Below are positions 1 to 6,241 of a DNA stretch of 14,795 bases, in pieces. The translations under genes and the position numbers were made by a program. Below the pieces are notes generated by a model, which was given only the letters and a program-made list of their open reading frames with translations, did not search any database and had not been told where the DNA came from. The first letter of the stretch is position 1; every line of letters begins with the position of its first letter. This DNA is from SCGC-AG-212-J23 sp036406675 (GTDB lineage Bacteria > Pseudomonadota > Gammaproteobacteria > Burkholderiales > SG8-39), in assembly GCA_036406675.1 (NCBI GenBank), contig DASXAO010000036.1, positions 1 through 14,795 on the forward strand. Direction: 5' to 3'.

Positions 1-428
1 GCGACGCTCACGACCGTGTAGTTCAGCGCGAGCACCGACTGGCGCCGTTCGACCGGCGCGAGGTCGAGGAGCAGCGCGCTGCCCACCGGCATGGTCACGG
101 CGCTCGCCATGCCCATCGCGAGGCTCCAGGCAAAAAGCGAGAGCGGGCCGTGCACGAGCAGGAAGCACGGCAGCACCGCCGCCATGAGGAGCGAGGCGGC
201 GAGGATCAGCGGCCGCCGGCCCAGGCGGTCCGAGAGCGCGCCGAAGAACGGCGCGAGCACGCCGCGCAGCAGGTTCTCGCAGAAGAACGCCGCGCCGACC
301 GTGGCGAGCGCGATGCCGGCCTCGCGCACGAAGTAGATGCCGAGGAAGGTCACCAGGCTCATCCGGGCGGCAACCGAGATGAAGTTCGCCGCCAGGACGA
401 CGCCGATTTCTTTGCCTAGAAACCCCAG
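1..428 (-). CDS. MFS transporter, N-terminal part (cut by window edge)
   Basis: The reverse strand reads as the first third of a major facilitator superfamily permease, an inner-membrane secondary transporter; the substrate cannot be told. About 140 residues are visible. A first membrane segment (VVLAANFISVAARMSLVTF) is followed by a second, then the family's loop 2-3 signature GALSDRLGRRPLI, then two more hydrophobic segments. The rest lies beyond position 1. The start is a problem. The first in-frame ATG (362) falls inside membrane segment 1 and would destroy it, and I see no ATG, GTG or TTG in this frame between there and about 580. The CTG at 428, eight bases after GAAGGG, is my best guess and would overlap the flavin reductase by 13 bp, implying translational coupling. 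The family call is firm; the start is weak. Confidence 0.85.
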   Translation of the reverse strand, partial: MGFLGKEIGVVLAANFISVAARMSLVTFLGIYFVREAGIALATVGAAFFCENLLRGVLAPFFGALSDRLGRRPLILAASLLMAAVLPCFLLVHGPLSLFAWSLAMGMASAVTMPVGSALLLDLAPVERRQSVLALNYTVVSV

Positions 429-955
429 TAATCCAGCCCTTCGGGAAGCGGCTCGCCTACGGTGAGCGAAGCGAGCTTGGCGTACTGGCCTTCCGAATAA
501 AGCAGGGCCTTGCCTTTCTGGCCGAGCAGCATCTGCTCGACCTGGCCGAGAAACACGGTGTGCGTGCCGTGGGTCATCTTCTTCACCACGCGGCAGTCGA
601 ACGACACCAGCGCGTCGACCAGCGCCGGCGAGCCGGTGGCGAGCCGGGTCCAGTTGCCGTTCTTGAAGCGCCCCTCTCCGCTTTGCGCGCCGCTGAACAT
701 GGTGGAGAGCTGCCAGTCCTCGGCGCGCAGCACGTTCACGCAGAAGGCCTTCGCCTTGGCCACCGCGCCGTGCGTGCTCGCGAGCTTGTTGATGCACACG
801 AGCACCGTCGGCGGCTCCGCGCTCGCCGAGCACACCGCGGTCGCGGTCATCCCGTAGCGGTGCCCGGCGTGCGCGCTGGTGATGATGTTGACCGCGCCGG
901 CGAGCGAGCGCATCCCGGCCTTGAACTGGCCGGCGTCGAGCGGCTTTGCTTCCAT
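416..955 (-). CDS. Flavin reductase family protein
   Basis: This is a 179-residue protein of the flavin reductase (FMN-binding split-barrel, HpaC/NtaB-like) family. These enzymes use NAD(P)H to reduce free FMN or FAD for a partner monooxygenase, or act as small flavoproteins. The family pattern is visible: GMTATAVCSAS (residues 35-45) followed by PPTVLVCINK (48-57), the flavin-binding strand pair, and the late GTHTVFLGQVE (130-140) with its conserved His. Length is normal for the family. No monooxygenase partner is present. The next gene on the strand is an MFS permease that overlaps its 3' end, so the two probably form an operon. The start codon lies 15 bp from the divergent antiporter start and has no Shine-Dalgarno sequence; a TAGAAT hexamer ends six bases upstream (962-967), which would suit a leaderless transcript. 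Substrate unknown. Confidence 0.9.
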   Translation of the reverse strand: MEAKPLDAGQFKAGMRSLAGAVNIITSAHAGHRYGMTATAVCSASAEPPTVLVCINKLASTHGAVAKAKAFCVNVLRAEDWQLSTMFSGAQSGEGRFKNGNWTRLATGSPALVDALVSFDCRVVKKMTHGTHTVFLGQVEQMLLGQKGKALLYSEGQYAKLASLTVGEPLPEGLDYWGF

Positions 956-961
956 GCGAAC

Positions 962-967
962 ATTCTA
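962..967 (-). promoter_or_regulatory. Candidate -10 box for a leaderless flavin reductase transcript
   Basis: On the reverse strand TAGAAT (5 of 6 matches to TATAAT) is followed by exactly six bases and then the ATG of the flavin reductase, so the start codon would be at or near +1. No good -35 hexamer is visible at the usual distance. The box lies in the 15-bp gap between two divergent start codons. Confidence 0.3.
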
Positions 968-970
968 AAC

Positions 971-2794
971 ATGGAAACCCAAAGCTACCTTCCGCAGGCC
1001 CTGGTGTGCCTCGCCGCGGGCGTGCTCGCGGTGCCGATCTTCAGGCGGCTCGGATTGGGCTCGGTGCTCGGCTATCTCATCGCCGGCGTCTTTATCGGCC
1101 CGTGGGGACTCGCGCTCATTGCCGATCCGCAAAGGGTGCTGCAGTTCTCGGAGCTCGGCGTGGTGCTCCTGCTCTTCCTCATCGGGCTCGAGCTCAACCT
1201 CGAGCGCGTGTGGTCGCTGCGCCGCGCGATCTTCGGCCTCGGCGCGGTGCAGGTGGCCGCGACCATCGCTGCGGCGGGCGGCATCGCCGTGACGCTCGGA
1301 CAGCCGCTCGCCGTGGGCGTGGTGGCCGGAATGGGCATCGCCATGTCCTCCACCGCCATCGGCCTCGCCACGCTGACCGAGAAGAACCTGCTGCAGACAC
1401 CGGGCGGCCAGGCTTCCTTCGCCGTGCTGCTGTTCCAGGATCTCGCGGTCATCCCGCTGCTGCTCGCGCTCGGCGTGATGGGCGGCGAATCCGAAAGCTT
1501 GCATTTGACGAGCCTCGCCAAGGCGCTCGGCATGATCGTGCTCCTGATCGCCGCCGGCCGCGTGCTGGTGCGGCCGGTGCTGCGCTTCGTCGCGCAGGCG
1601 CGGCTGCGCGAGGTGTTCGTCGGCTTTTCGCTGCTCGTGGTGCTGGGAACCGCGGCGCTGATGGAGTGGGCCGGGCTGTCGCAGGCGCTGGGCGCATTCC
1701 TCGCCGGCGTCATGCTCGCCGACAGCGAGTACCGCCACGAGCTCGAGCTCGACATCGAGCCTTTCAAGGGGCTGCTGCTGGGCCTGTTCTTCATCGCGGT
1801 CGGCATGTCGGTCGATCTGGGACTGTTCCTGCGCGTGCCCTGGCTGGTTCTCGGCATCGCGTTCGGCATCGTGGCGCTGAAGCTGGCGATCCTCTTTCCC
1901 ATCGCCCAGCTCTTCGGCTACTGCAGGCGAGCCGACGCGGCAACCTTCGCCGTGGCGCTGTCGCAGGCGGGAGAGTTCGCCTTCGTGCTGTTCGGCGCCG
2001 CGGGCAGCATTTTGCCCGCCGAAACCGCGGCGCTGCTGAACGCTGCCGTGGCGGTGTCGATGCTCACCACGCCCTTCCTCTTCAAGCTGCGTGAGAGACT
2101 GAAGCTCGAACAGCCCGAGGCGCGCGCCGCCGACACCATCCGCGAATCGAACCCGGTGATCGTGGCAGGCTTTGGACGCTTCGGGCAGGTGGTGGTGCGC
2201 GTGCTGCGCGGCCTCGGCGTCGGCGCCACGGTCATCGACCACGACCCGGGGCAGATCGACACCGTGCGCCGCTTCGGCTGGAAAGCCTATTACGGCGACG
2301 CGACCCGCATGGACCTGCTCGAGTCGGCGGGCGCGCGCGGCGCGAAGCTGCTCCTCGTAGCCATCGACGACGCCGAGGGCGCGATGCGCATGGTGAAGAA
2401 CGCGCGGCGTTACTTCCCCGATCTGCCGATCGTGGTGCGCGCGCACAGCCGCACCGACGCCTACGAATACTCCGAGATGGGCGTGGCCTCGATCCGCGAG
2501 ATGTTCGGCTCCGCGCTGGAGGCCGCGAGCCGCGTGCTCGGCGCTCTGGGCTATCCCGAGAAGGAGGCTGAGAGCATTCTGCGGCGGTTCAAGGACTACG
2601 ATGAGCGCCAGATCGTGCGCAACGCGCCCCACCGCCACGACATCAAGACCCTGATCGAGCTCTCCGAGCAGGGCCGGCGCGACATCGCGGAGCTGCTCGC
2701 GGCCGAAACGGGCTCAGCGCCGCAAGTTCACCAGGACGATGCCGGCGCCGACGCAGAGCGCGGCCGTCGCGAACGCAGCGCTGATCGGCTCTGA
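971..2794 (+). CDS. Monovalent cation:proton antiporter-2 (KefB/KefC-type, CPA2 family)
   Basis: This is a 607-residue inner-membrane antiporter expected to exchange K+ (or Na+) for H+, as the glutathione-gated Kef systems do under electrophile stress. Residues 1-375 are the Na+/H+ exchanger domain: SVLGYLIAGVFIGPWGL (31-47), GLELNLERVW (72-81), the FQDLAVIPLLL segment with the transport-type Gln-Asp pair (Q156, D157), GAFLAGVMLADSEYRHELE, and LFFIAVGMSVDL. Residues 393-515 are a TrkA-N nucleotide-binding domain with GFGRFGQ (400-406) and the acidic end of strand 2 (D423/D425). The ATG at 971 matches the usual family N-terminus. No Shine-Dalgarno sequence is visible. No KefF/KefG-like ancillary oxidoreductase adjoins it; the flavin reductase next door is a different fold. 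The last 26 residues are antisense to the EamA gene and are charged and low-complexity, as if the original stop had been lost. Ion specificity is inferred. Confidence 0.93.
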   Translation: METQSYLPQALVCLAAGVLAVPIFRRLGLGSVLGYLIAGVFIGPWGLALIADPQRVLQFSELGVVLLLFLIGLELNLERVWSLRRAIFGLGAVQVAATIAAAGGIAVTLGQPLAVGVVAGMGIAMSSTAIGLATLTEKNLLQTPGGQASFAVLLFQDLAVIPLLLALGVMGGESESLHLTSLAKALGMIVLLIAAGRVLVRPVLRFVAQARLREVFVGFSLLVVLGTAALMEWAGLSQALGAFLAGVMLADSEYRHELELDIEPFKGLLLGLFFIAVGMSVDLGLFLRVPWLVLGIAFGIVALKLAILFPIAQLFGYCRRADAATFAVALSQAGEFAFVLFGAAGSILPAETAALLNAAVAVSMLTTPFLFKLRERLKLEQPEARAADTIRESNPVIVAGFGRFGQVVVRVLRGLGVGATVIDHDPGQIDTVRRFGWKAYYGDATRMDLLESAGARGAKLLLVAIDDAEGAMRMVKNARRYFPDLPIVVRAHSRTDAYEYSEMGVASIREMFGSALEAASRVLGALGYPEKEAESILRRFKDYDERQIVRNAPHRHDIKTLIELSEQGRRDIAELLAAETGSAPQVHQDDAGADAERGRRERSADRL

Positions 2795-3601
2795 CAGGAA
2801 AAACGCTCCCGAGAGCACGCCGAACATCGGCGTGAGGAACGATAGCACCGCGAGCGGCGCCGCGCGGTAGCGCGTGAGCAGCCAGAACCAGGCGAGATAG
2901 CTCGCGAAGGCGACGATCGCGCCCTGGTAGGCGAGGCTCGCCGCGACGAGCGGCGTCACGGCGCCGATGGCCTTCTCCCCGAGGAGCGCCGAGGCGAGCG
3001 GCAGGCAGAGCGCCGACACGCCCAGCTGGTAGAACAGCGTCTTGGTCGCCGTGGCGCGCGAAAGGCCCGTGGCGCGAATCACCACCGTGGTCGCCGCCCA
3101 CAGCGCCGCGGCGATCACGCCGCACAGGTCGCCGGACCACGTGGCGCGGCCGCTGCCGAAGCCTTCGGCGAAGGCGAGCACGATGCCGGCGAAGGCGAGC
3201 AGCACGCCCGCCCATTGCCGCGCGCTCAGGCGCTCGCTCGGCACGAAGAAGTGCAGCCCGAGCGCCGTGAGCGGCGGCGCGAGGTAGATGAACACCGACA
3301 TGCGCGACGCGTTGGTATGCGCCAGGCCCGCGTAAATGAACACGAATTCACCGGCGAAGAGCAGGCCCGCGACGAGCCCGGCGCCGAGCGTGCCGTCGGC
3401 ATCGAACAGACGCACCCCGCGCAGGCGCGCCCAGCAGAGGAGCAGCGCCGTCGCGATGATCGAGCGCAGCGCCGCCTGCGTCACCAGCGGGACATCCGTC
3501 GCGATCGACTTGACAGCGACCTGCTGGAAGCCCCACAGCGCCGTAAGCAGCAGCATCACGCCGATCGCGGCGCCGTCGACCGGCTTTCTCTCCTCGCTCA
3601 T
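2714..3601 (-). CDS. EamA/DMT-family transporter (RhaT/YdcZ-like permease)
   Basis: This is a 295-residue drug/metabolite transporter superfamily permease of the inner membrane with two EamA repeats (about residues 11-140 and 155-292) and ten predicted hydrophobic segments. Typical elements are LLLTALWGFQQVAVK in helix 1, IYAGLAHTNASRMSVFIYLAPPLTAL at the end of repeat 1, GVIAAALWAATTVVIR opening repeat 2, and PLAVLSFLTPMFGVLSG near the end. Substrate is unknown; relatives export amino acids, their derivatives or metabolites. I start at the ATG at 3601 because the protein then begins MSEERKPVDG just before helix 1; the longer open frame upstream (to 3748) is not membrane-like and lies in a tandem-repeat region. 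There is no strong ribosome binding site. Two mini-ORFs end on this start (see 3598-3644). The 3' end overlaps the antiporter gene by 81 bp, tail to tail. Confidence 0.92.
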   Translation of the reverse strand: MSEERKPVDGAAIGVMLLLTALWGFQQVAVKSIATDVPLVTQAALRSIIATALLLCWARLRGVRLFDADGTLGAGLVAGLLFAGEFVFIYAGLAHTNASRMSVFIYLAPPLTALGLHFFVPSERLSARQWAGVLLAFAGIVLAFAEGFGSGRATWSGDLCGVIAAALWAATTVVIRATGLSRATATKTLFYQLGVSALCLPLASALLGEKAIGAVTPLVAASLAYQGAIVAFASYLAWFWLLTRYRAAPLAVLSFLTPMFGVLSGAFFLSEPISAAFATAALCVGAGIVLVNLRR

Positions 3602-3630
3602 CGCGCTTCGCTCATTGCACCCTGGGTCAT
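3598..3630 (-). CDS. Possible 10-residue upstream ORF coupled to the EamA gene
   Basis: On the reverse strand an ATG at 3630 opens MTQGAMSEAR, whose TGA stop overlaps the EamA start as ATGA (3598-3601). The weak purine-rich AGGG upstream of the inner ATG (3615) could recruit ribosomes. The EamA gene has no good Shine-Dalgarno of its own, so re-initiation from this peptide is plausible. It could equally be a by-product of the local tandem repeat. Confidence 0.3.
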   Translation of the reverse strand: MTQGAMSEAR

Positions 3631-3655
3631 CGCACTTGACGCATTGCACTTGACC
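3599..3655. repeat. Four degenerate ~14-bp tandem units
   Basis: On the + strand, units begin CATCGCGC (3599), CATTGCAC (3613), CATCGCAC (3628) and CATTGCAC (3642), with lengths 14, 15, 14 and 14. The last two units are nearly identical (CATYGCACTTGACS). On the minus strand each unit ends in ATG, which supplies four candidate start codons including that of the EamA gene. On the + strand the last two units supply TTGACG and TTGACC, which can serve as -35 boxes for the gene at 3687. Confidence 0.65.
3627..3644 (-). CDS. Possible 5-residue upstream ORF
   Basis: An ATG at 3644 opens MRQVR, and its TGA overlaps the ATG of the next mini-ORF (3630) as ATGA. The two mini-ORFs and the EamA gene thus form a chain with two successive ATGA junctions. 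There is no ribosome binding site of note. Confidence 0.2.
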   Translation of the reverse strand: MRQVR

Positions 3656-3680
3656 CGGCGCTGTGATTTTGGCGTAACAT
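3650..3680 (+). promoter_or_regulatory. Candidate promoter of the gene at 3687
   Basis: TTGACC (3650-3655) and TAACAT (3675-3680) are separated by 19 bp, a little longer than the 17-bp optimum. TAACAT is followed by six bases and then the ATG at 3687, and no Shine-Dalgarno sequence is present. If real, the transcript would be leaderless. Confidence 0.35.
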
Positions 3681-3686
3681 CGTCCG

Positions 3687-3977
3687 ATGGCACGGCGGAA
3701 GAAAACCGCGGTTTCGCGCGACGAAACCCGGGAGGAGCCGATTCTCAAGCGCCCGGACGGCTTCTACTGGCAGAAGAAGAGCGGCGACCTGCGCGGGCCG
3801 TTCGTGACGCGCAGCGAAGCCGAAGCCGACCGCCTCGCGGGCGGCGAGGCCGGGGACGAGTTCAGCGCCGGCGAATCGCTGCAGGAGGCCGAGTCCGAGA
3901 TCGGGGTGTCCGAATGGATCGACCCCGACACCGGCGGGCCCGCCGAGGACAACGTCCCGCGCCTCGAAGACCACTGA
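3687..3977 (+). CDS. Small acidic protein of unknown function
   Basis: This 96-residue soluble protein has no signal peptide and no membrane segment. The N-terminus is basic (MARRKKTAVSRDETREE). A short core, PDGFYWQKKSGDLRGPFVTRSEAEADR (about residues 23-49), has the look of a small beta-hairpin plus helix, with the pattern G-F-Y-W-Q...G-P-F-x-T-x-x-E-A. The C-terminal half is strongly acidic (many Glu and Asp) and probably disordered. I do not recognise a named family; the core pattern looks conserved rather than random, and GC-rich codon use matches the neighbours. It stands alone, divergent from the EamA gene and convergent with the kinase, and its stop codon overlaps the large inverted repeat that follows. 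Real gene likely; function unknown. Confidence 0.75.
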   Translation: MARRKKTAVSRDETREEPILKRPDGFYWQKKSGDLRGPFVTRSEAEADRLAGGEAGDEFSAGESLQEAESEIGVSEWIDPDTGGPAEDNVPRLEDH

Positions 3978-4047
3978 AAAAATAGGGACAGTCCCTAATT
4001 TCCGTAAGCTGCGCGCCCCTGGAAATTAGGGACTGTCCCTATTTTTT
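3977..4047. terminator. Perfect 27-bp inverted repeat, probable bidirectional terminator or REP-like doublet
   Basis: The arms 3977-4003 and 4021-4047 are perfectly complementary over 27 bp with a 17-base spacer. The structure opens with A6 and closes with T6, so on either strand a long stem is followed by a T-run, suited to ending both convergent transcripts (3687 gene and kinase). Each arm is itself nearly palindromic: TAGGGAC and GTCCCTA surround a central A, with AAA/TTT outside, giving 10 of 11 pairs. The stop of the 3687 gene shares its final A with the left arm. Confidence 0.85.
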
Positions 4048-4050
4048 CCT

Positions 4051-6213
4051 CTACCTGTCGGCGACTTCCACCAGGAGGTCGTTGAGCGCGCCTGGGTCGA
4101 CCGGCTTGGTGAGGTGGTAGTCGAAGCCCGCTTCCATCGCGCGGCGCCGGTCGCCCTCCTGTCCCCAGCCCGTGAGGGCGATGAGCGTCACGCCGGCGCC
4201 GCGGTTTTCGCGGATCGACCGCGCCACTTCGAAGCCGTTCGCGCCGGGCATGCCGATGTCAAGCACCGCGACCTCCGGGCGGAAGTCGCCGTCGAGGCGG
4301 ATCGCCGCCGTGCCGTCATAGGCGACCTCGACTTCGTAGCCGTACAGCGAAAGGATCCGCTGCAGCGAGTCGGCGGCGTCGCGGTTGTCGTCGGCGACGA
4401 GCACCTTCACGCTGCCGAGAGGCGCCGGCGGCCTCGGCTGCGCGGCGGGCTTCGCCGGCTGCACCGGGTCGGTGAATTTCGGCAGCGGCAGGCGCACCGC
4501 GAACTCGGCGCCCTGCCCCGGGCCGCGGCTGCGCGCCTGCACGCTTCCGCCGTGCAGCGCGACGATGCCCTGCACCAGCGAAAGGCCGATGCCGAGGCCG
4601 CCGTGAGAGCGCTCGTTCGAGCGCGTGAGCTGCGAGAACGGCTCGAACAGGCGCCCGGCCACCTCGGGCGGAAAGCCGATGCCGTTGTCCTGCACCGTCA
4701 CCACCACCTCTTCTCCCTGCACCTCCGCGGTGAGCGCGATCTCGCCGTGGCGCTCGGTATAGCGCGCGGCGTTGTTCAGCAGGTTCGAGAACACCTGCGC
4801 GAGCCGCGCCGGATCGGCCTCGACCGTGACCCGCTCGCTCGGCAGCAGCACCGCCAGGCTGTGGCCCGCGGCGTTGATGTGCGGCCGGCTGGTCTCGAGC
4901 GCCATGTCGATCGCGCGCTCGAGCGGCAGGCGCTCCTTGCGGATGAGGAGCTTGCCGCCCGCGATGCGCGCGATGTCGAGGAGGTCGTCGATGAGGCGCG
5001 ACATCTGATCCACCTGGCGCTCGATCACTTCCCGGCTCCACGTGAGCTCGGGATCGAGCGCGTCCTTCTTGCCGAGAATGGCGACCGCGTTGCGGATCGG
5101 CGCGAGCGGGTTGCGCAGCTCGTGGGCGAGCGTGGCGAGAAACTCGTCCTTGCGCCGCTCGGCCTGGCGCAGCGTCTCCTCCATGAGCTTGCGGTCGTGG
5201 ATGTCGGAGACCACCGCCACCAGCCCGTTGGGCGCTCCGCCCTCGTCCCGCGTGGACTCCATCACGGAATGGATCCAGCGTTCGCCGGCGGCAAAGCGCG
5301 CCAAGCGCTCGTATTCCACGCGCTCGCCGCGCAGCGTGCGCTCGACGTGCGGGCGCAGGTCGAGCCAGTCGCGCTCGGCGAGCACCTCGGCGACCGGCCG
5401 GCCGATGATCTCGCCCGGCGCTCTTCCGATCCACGAGGCAAAGGTGCGGTTCACCCAGATGTAGCGCAGATCCGCCGACACGCACACCACCCCCGCCGGC
5501 ATCGTGTCGGTCACCAGCCGCAGCTCTTCGCGCTGGCGGCGCAGCTCTTCGGCGGCGCGCGCCTGCACGGTCACGTCCATGCTGACCGCGCCGATGACCA
5601 GCCTGCCGCCCGCGTCGCGCAGCGGAAACTTGGTGCTGCGGAACTGCCGCTCCCCGATCGTGAGGTCGAACTCGCCGGGTGCCTGATCGGCGAGCACCTT
5701 GGCGTCGTGCGCGTGCACCTCCCGCGCCGCGGCCGGCGGAAGCAGCTCGGCGTCCGTTTTACCCTGCCAGTCGGGCACGGAGACGATGGCCTGCGCCGCC
5801 GCGTTCATGTACACGTACCGTCCGGCGTCGTCTTTCACGAACACCGCCGCCGGCGAGTTTTCCATGAAGCGGCGGAAGCGCTCCTCGCTCGCTTCCGCCC
5901 GGCGGCGCGCGGCGTGCATCGCGCCGCCCAGTCCCACGATCAGCGCCGAGGACAGTACGTAGACCCCGAGGCCGGCCATCTCGACCGCGTTGCGAGGCGC
6001 GAACAGGCCGCGGGGCTCGACGAAGAAATAGTCGGCGACCAGGTAGCCGGCAAGCCCGGCGACGACGGCCGGCGCGATGCCGCCGAACCACGCCGCCACG
6101 ATCACCGCGCCGAGGAAGAGCGGAAACGGGTGCGCAGCGCCGAGCCACGGGTCGAGCGCGAAGCGCAGCCCCGCGGCTACCGCCACCCCGACCAGCGCGA
6201 CGATCCAGCGCAC
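4051..6213 (-). CDS. Hybrid sensor histidine kinase with DUF4118-like membrane domain, two PAS domains and receiver
   Basis: This is a 720-residue inner-membrane hybrid kinase. Residues 1-100 form four hydrophobic segments of the DUF4118/KdpD-like type (FGGIAPAVVAGLAGYLVADYFF). PAS domains span about 110-220 and 230-345. HisKA has AHELRNPLAP with phospho-acceptor H364. HATPase_c has N-box NLLNNAARYT (477-486), DNGIGFPP (509-516), FEPFSQ and GGLGIGLSL (538-546). A proline-rich linker (580-599) leads to a receiver with acidic pair D608/D609, phospho-acceptor D652, T681 and K703. There is no HPt or DNA-binding output, so a separate partner must receive the signal. The start is a GTG at 6213, five codon-frame-consistent bases after a strong GGAGGGA. 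The gene lies 28 bp downstream of the FAD oxidoreductase, so probably in one operon. The signal is unknown. Confidence 0.93.
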   Translation of the reverse strand: MRWIVALVGVAVAAGLRFALDPWLGAAHPFPLFLGAVIVAAWFGGIAPAVVAGLAGYLVADYFFVEPRGLFAPRNAVEMAGLGVYVLSSALIVGLGGAMHAARRRAEASEERFRRFMENSPAAVFVKDDAGRYVYMNAAAQAIVSVPDWQGKTDAELLPPAAAREVHAHDAKVLADQAPGEFDLTIGERQFRSTKFPLRDAGGRLVIGAVSMDVTVQARAAEELRRQREELRLVTDTMPAGVVCVSADLRYIWVNRTFASWIGRAPGEIIGRPVAEVLAERDWLDLRPHVERTLRGERVEYERLARFAAGERWIHSVMESTRDEGGAPNGLVAVVSDIHDRKLMEETLRQAERRKDEFLATLAHELRNPLAPIRNAVAILGKKDALDPELTWSREVIERQVDQMSRLIDDLLDIARIAGGKLLIRKERLPLERAIDMALETSRPHINAAGHSLAVLLPSERVTVEADPARLAQVFSNLLNNAARYTERHGEIALTAEVQGEEVVVTVQDNGIGFPPEVAGRLFEPFSQLTRSNERSHGGLGIGLSLVQGIVALHGGSVQARSRGPGQGAEFAVRLPLPKFTDPVQPAKPAAQPRPPAPLGSVKVLVADDNRDAADSLQRILSLYGYEVEVAYDGTAAIRLDGDFRPEVAVLDIGMPGANGFEVARSIRENRGAGVTLIALTGWGQEGDRRRAMEAGFDYHLTKPVDPGALNDLLVEVADR

Positions 6214-6241
6214 GCTCCCTCCGGCAAAAAAAGGGGAAATC

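Noticed and set aside
965..2638. A 557-residue open frame opposite the antiporter
   Set aside because: Composition is His/Glu/Arg-rich with no motif; it is a shadow caused by high GC.
560..2794. A longer version of the antiporter beginning at 560
   Set aside because: The extra 137 residues are an Arg/Ala/His-rich antisense of the flavin reductase; the family N-terminus starts at 971.
3599..3655. A CRISPR-like array
   Set aside because: Units are about 14 bp with no spacers and no cas genes nearby.
3602..3748. A longer EamA protein starting at 3748
   Set aside because: The extra 49 residues cover the tandem repeat and the promoter of the divergent gene and have no membrane character.
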